A program made the position numbers and the translations under genes. This document shows positions 39,492-41,001 of a DNA stretch of 41,001 nucleotides, piece after piece (within the stretch, counting starts at the first letter, position 1; each line of letters starts with the position of its first letter). The notes below the pieces were generated by a model. It did not search any database. It was not told where the DNA came from and worked only from the letters and a program-made list of their open reading frames with translations. The stretch comes from Colivicinus sp022776215. Its GTDB lineage: Bacteria > Bacillota_I > Bacilli_A > Erysipelotrichales > Erysipelotrichaceae. The stretch is taken from positions 1-41,001 of the forward strand of contig JALFIR010000018.1 of NCBI GenBank assembly GCA_022776215.1, given 5' to 3'.

Positions 39492-40784
39492 ATGAAAAAT
39501 GATAATTATTTATCTAGAATCGTGGATAAGCAACTAGAGTTAAAGTTAAGGGCTTTTGGCGCAACACATATTGTTGGGCCTAAATGGTGTGGCAAGACTA
39601 CAACGGCAGAGCAATATGCTAAGAGTGCTATTAAGTTACAACGTGATCCAAATAAAGAAGCTCTTATCAAAACTGCAGAAATAAATCCTATTGCGCTTTT
39701 ACGTGGCGAAAAACCTAGATTGATAGATGAATGGCAAGATGCTCCTAATTTGTGGGATGCGGTACGTTCTTATTGTGATGAAAACAAAGGCCGTGGTCAT
39801 TTTATTTTAACTGGTTCTACTTCAAAAAAAGTAAGCACATCTCATACGGGAACTGGAAGAATATCTAAATTAAAGATGTATCCAATGAGCTTGTATGAAT
39901 CAAAAGAGTCTAATGGAACTGTATCTATAATGGATTTGTTTGATGGCAAAGAAACCTTGGAAGAAGGATGTTCATCAAATCTTAGTATTGAACAACTAAT
40001 TTTCGCTGCATGTCGTGGTGGTTGGCCTGAAAGTATCTTATTTGATGACAGACAAGCTCAACTAGCAATTCCAAAGGATTATTATCATCAAATATTTGAA
40101 GAGGATATTTTCAAAGTTGATGATGTAAAGCGCAGCAGTTCTACGATGCGTGCCATTATTAATTCTTATGCACGAAATATATCAACATTGGCAAAATCAT
40201 CTAATATTTTAGCTGATGTAAGTGCAACCAATTATATTACTGATAAAACATTAACAGATTATATAGATATATTAGAAAGACTATTCATTGTTGAGGATTT
40301 ATATGGATGGTGTCCATCAATTCGTTCTGCAAGCTCGATGAGAAGCGGTAGAAAAAGAGAATTCATCGATCCATCTATAGTTGTAGCAGCACTAGGCGTT
40401 TCACCTGAATATCTAGATACAGATTTAAAAACATTTGGCTTTATCTTTGAATGCCTATGTATTAGAGATTTAAGAATATATTCATCTGCTCATGATGGAC
40501 AAATGTCTTATTATCATGACAGATATGGACTGGAAGCCGACGGAGTTTTGCACCTTGATGATGGAAGATATGCTTTGTTGGAATTTAAACTTGGAAGTAG
40601 AGAAATCGAAGAAGGTGCTAGTCATTTGTGTAAAATAGAAACTTTAATAAAAGAACACAATAAAACAGAAAAACAAGTACCAATCAGACTTCCTGATTTG
40701 AAAATAGTTGTCACAGGAACACAATACGGTTATAGAAGACCAGATGGTGTTTATGTAATTCCTATTGGTTGTTTAAAAGATTAA
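39492..40784 (+). CDS. AAA-family ATPase with DUF4143 (COG1373 type)
   Basis: A 430-residue protein. The N-terminal P-loop ATPase has Walker A GPKWCGKTT (about 29-37), Walker B-like PRLIDEWQ, and FILTGSTSK (sensor region). A DUF4143 domain follows, with the DYIDILERLFIVEDLYGW segment and a C-terminal nuclease-like fold (LEADGVLHLDDGRYALLEFKLG, in which D, E and K could form a PD-(D/E)xK-like site). Start is ATG 39492 with AAGGAGG. These proteins are common, multi-copy and of unknown role in gut bacteria. Upstream short direct repeats may be its binding sites. Confidence 0.85.
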   Translation: MKNDNYLSRIVDKQLELKLRAFGATHIVGPKWCGKTTTAEQYAKSAIKLQRDPNKEALIKTAEINPIALLRGEKPRLIDEWQDAPNLWDAVRSYCDENKGRGHFILTGSTSKKVSTSHTGTGRISKLKMYPMSLYESKESNGTVSIMDLFDGKETLEEGCSSNLSIEQLIFAACRGGWPESILFDDRQAQLAIPKDYYHQIFEEDIFKVDDVKRSSSTMRAIINSYARNISTLAKSSNILADVSATNYITDKTLTDYIDILERLFIVEDLYGWCPSIRSASSMRSGRKREFIDPSIVVAALGVSPEYLDTDLKTFGFIFECLCIRDLRIYSSAHDGQMSYYHDRYGLEADGVLHLDDGRYALLEFKLGSREIEEGASHLCKIETLIKEHNKTEKQVPIRLPDLKIVVTGTQYGYRRPDGVYVIPIGCLKD

Positions 40785-40880
40785 ATATAATTCTAACTTC
40801 ATATTATAGAGATATCACTTTATATGCAAAGATTAGAGAAACTAGATACTTCAACTATAAATGAATATTCCACAATTTAA

Positions 40881-40942
40881 GCACCACGGTGTCCGGTAGA
40901 GAGCACCACCTTGTCCACTATACAGCACCACTCCTTCTTTAT
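40881..40942. repeat. Three direct repeats GCACCACnnTGTCC at exact 22-bp spacing
   Basis: Copies start at 40881, 40903 and 40925 (the third is weaker after GCACCACT). The array sits in an otherwise AT-rich 213-base gap and is followed about 55 bases later by a strong ribosome site and an ATG at the window edge. It resembles an array of transposase sites at the left end of an IS21-like element. Confidence 0.7.
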
Positions 40943-40997
40943 ATGATAGTGAAGTAGTTAAATATACTACTGCATAACATGTAAAGGAGGTTTTTTT

Positions 40998-41001
40998 ATG
41001 C
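40998..41001 (+). CDS. Start of a gene running off the right edge
   Basis: AAAGGAGG (40983-40990), seven T and ATG at 40998-41000 are a convincing translation start. Only four bases of coding sequence are visible. Given the 22-bp repeat array upstream, a transposase gene such as istA would be my guess, but nothing in the window proves it. Confidence 0.4.

Overview
The window is AT-rich DNA from a low-GC Gram-positive bacterium. Support for this: strong AGGAGG-type ribosome sites, frequent TTG/GTG starts, a lipoteichoic-acid-synthase-like enzyme, a T-box leader, a purine riboswitch, a one-piece tmRNA and many lipoproteins. UGA is a stop here, so this is not a mycoplasma. Gene content resembles gut or oral Bacillota, possibly Erysipelotrichia; that assignment is inference, because no rRNA is present.

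Layout. 1-5.2 kb: end of an unknown gene, two small membrane proteins, an LtaS-like sulfatase-fold membrane enzyme whose stop codon lies inside a convergent tRNA-Leu(GAG) gene, the GTPase BipA and a small lipoprotein. 5.2-8.7 kb: a 73-residue protein and the EIIA-domain remnant of a PTS regulator, a solo-TnpB IS200/IS605-type element, and a GH1 6-phospho-beta-glycosidase. 8.7-10.1 kb: a COG2509 FAD protein. 10.1-15.9 kb: a guanine riboswitch, xpt and a BMP/NupOPQ nucleoside ABC importer, together a purine salvage unit. 15.9-17.4 kb: an orphan HipB-like regulator, tmRNA and a small anchored protein. 17.4-19.6 kb: tandem AlaX-like tRNA-editing paralogues. 19.6-23.8 kb: a MATE exporter, an AlbA_2/HATPase regulator, tag (3-methyladenine glycosylase) and a HAD phosphatase. 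23.8-26.7 kb: a Met T-box followed by metQ-metN-metI. 26.7-28.3 kb: a cluster of palindromes around a small ORF and a RhuM-Fic gene. 28.4-33.1 kb: a YhhN protein and a heterodimeric ABC exporter. 33.1-35.6 kb: a complete IS605-type element (RHH gene, tnpA, tnpB). 35.6-38.7 kb: a SUKH immunity-like protein, an M32 carboxypeptidase and a DUF2974 hydrolase. 38.7-41 kb: an accessory stretch with tandem motif arrays, an orphan HigA-like antitoxin, a DUF4143 ATPase and a possible left end of another mobile element.

The most striking observation is that the methionine-binding lipoprotein (24177-25025) is circularly permuted. The half that is C-terminal in ordinary MetQ comes first, directly after the lipobox. 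The half that is N-terminal in ordinary MetQ follows a short linker. It lies in an otherwise ordinary Met-T-box/metNI operon, so it is probably a working protein. Other points worth a second look are a palindrome family shared between intergenic DNA and the inside of a RhuM-Fic gene, several genes whose -10 box sits right at the start codon (probable leaderless mRNAs), a riboswitch terminator whose T-tract holds the xpt start codon, and an IS605 element that seems to sit in the loop of a transcription terminator.
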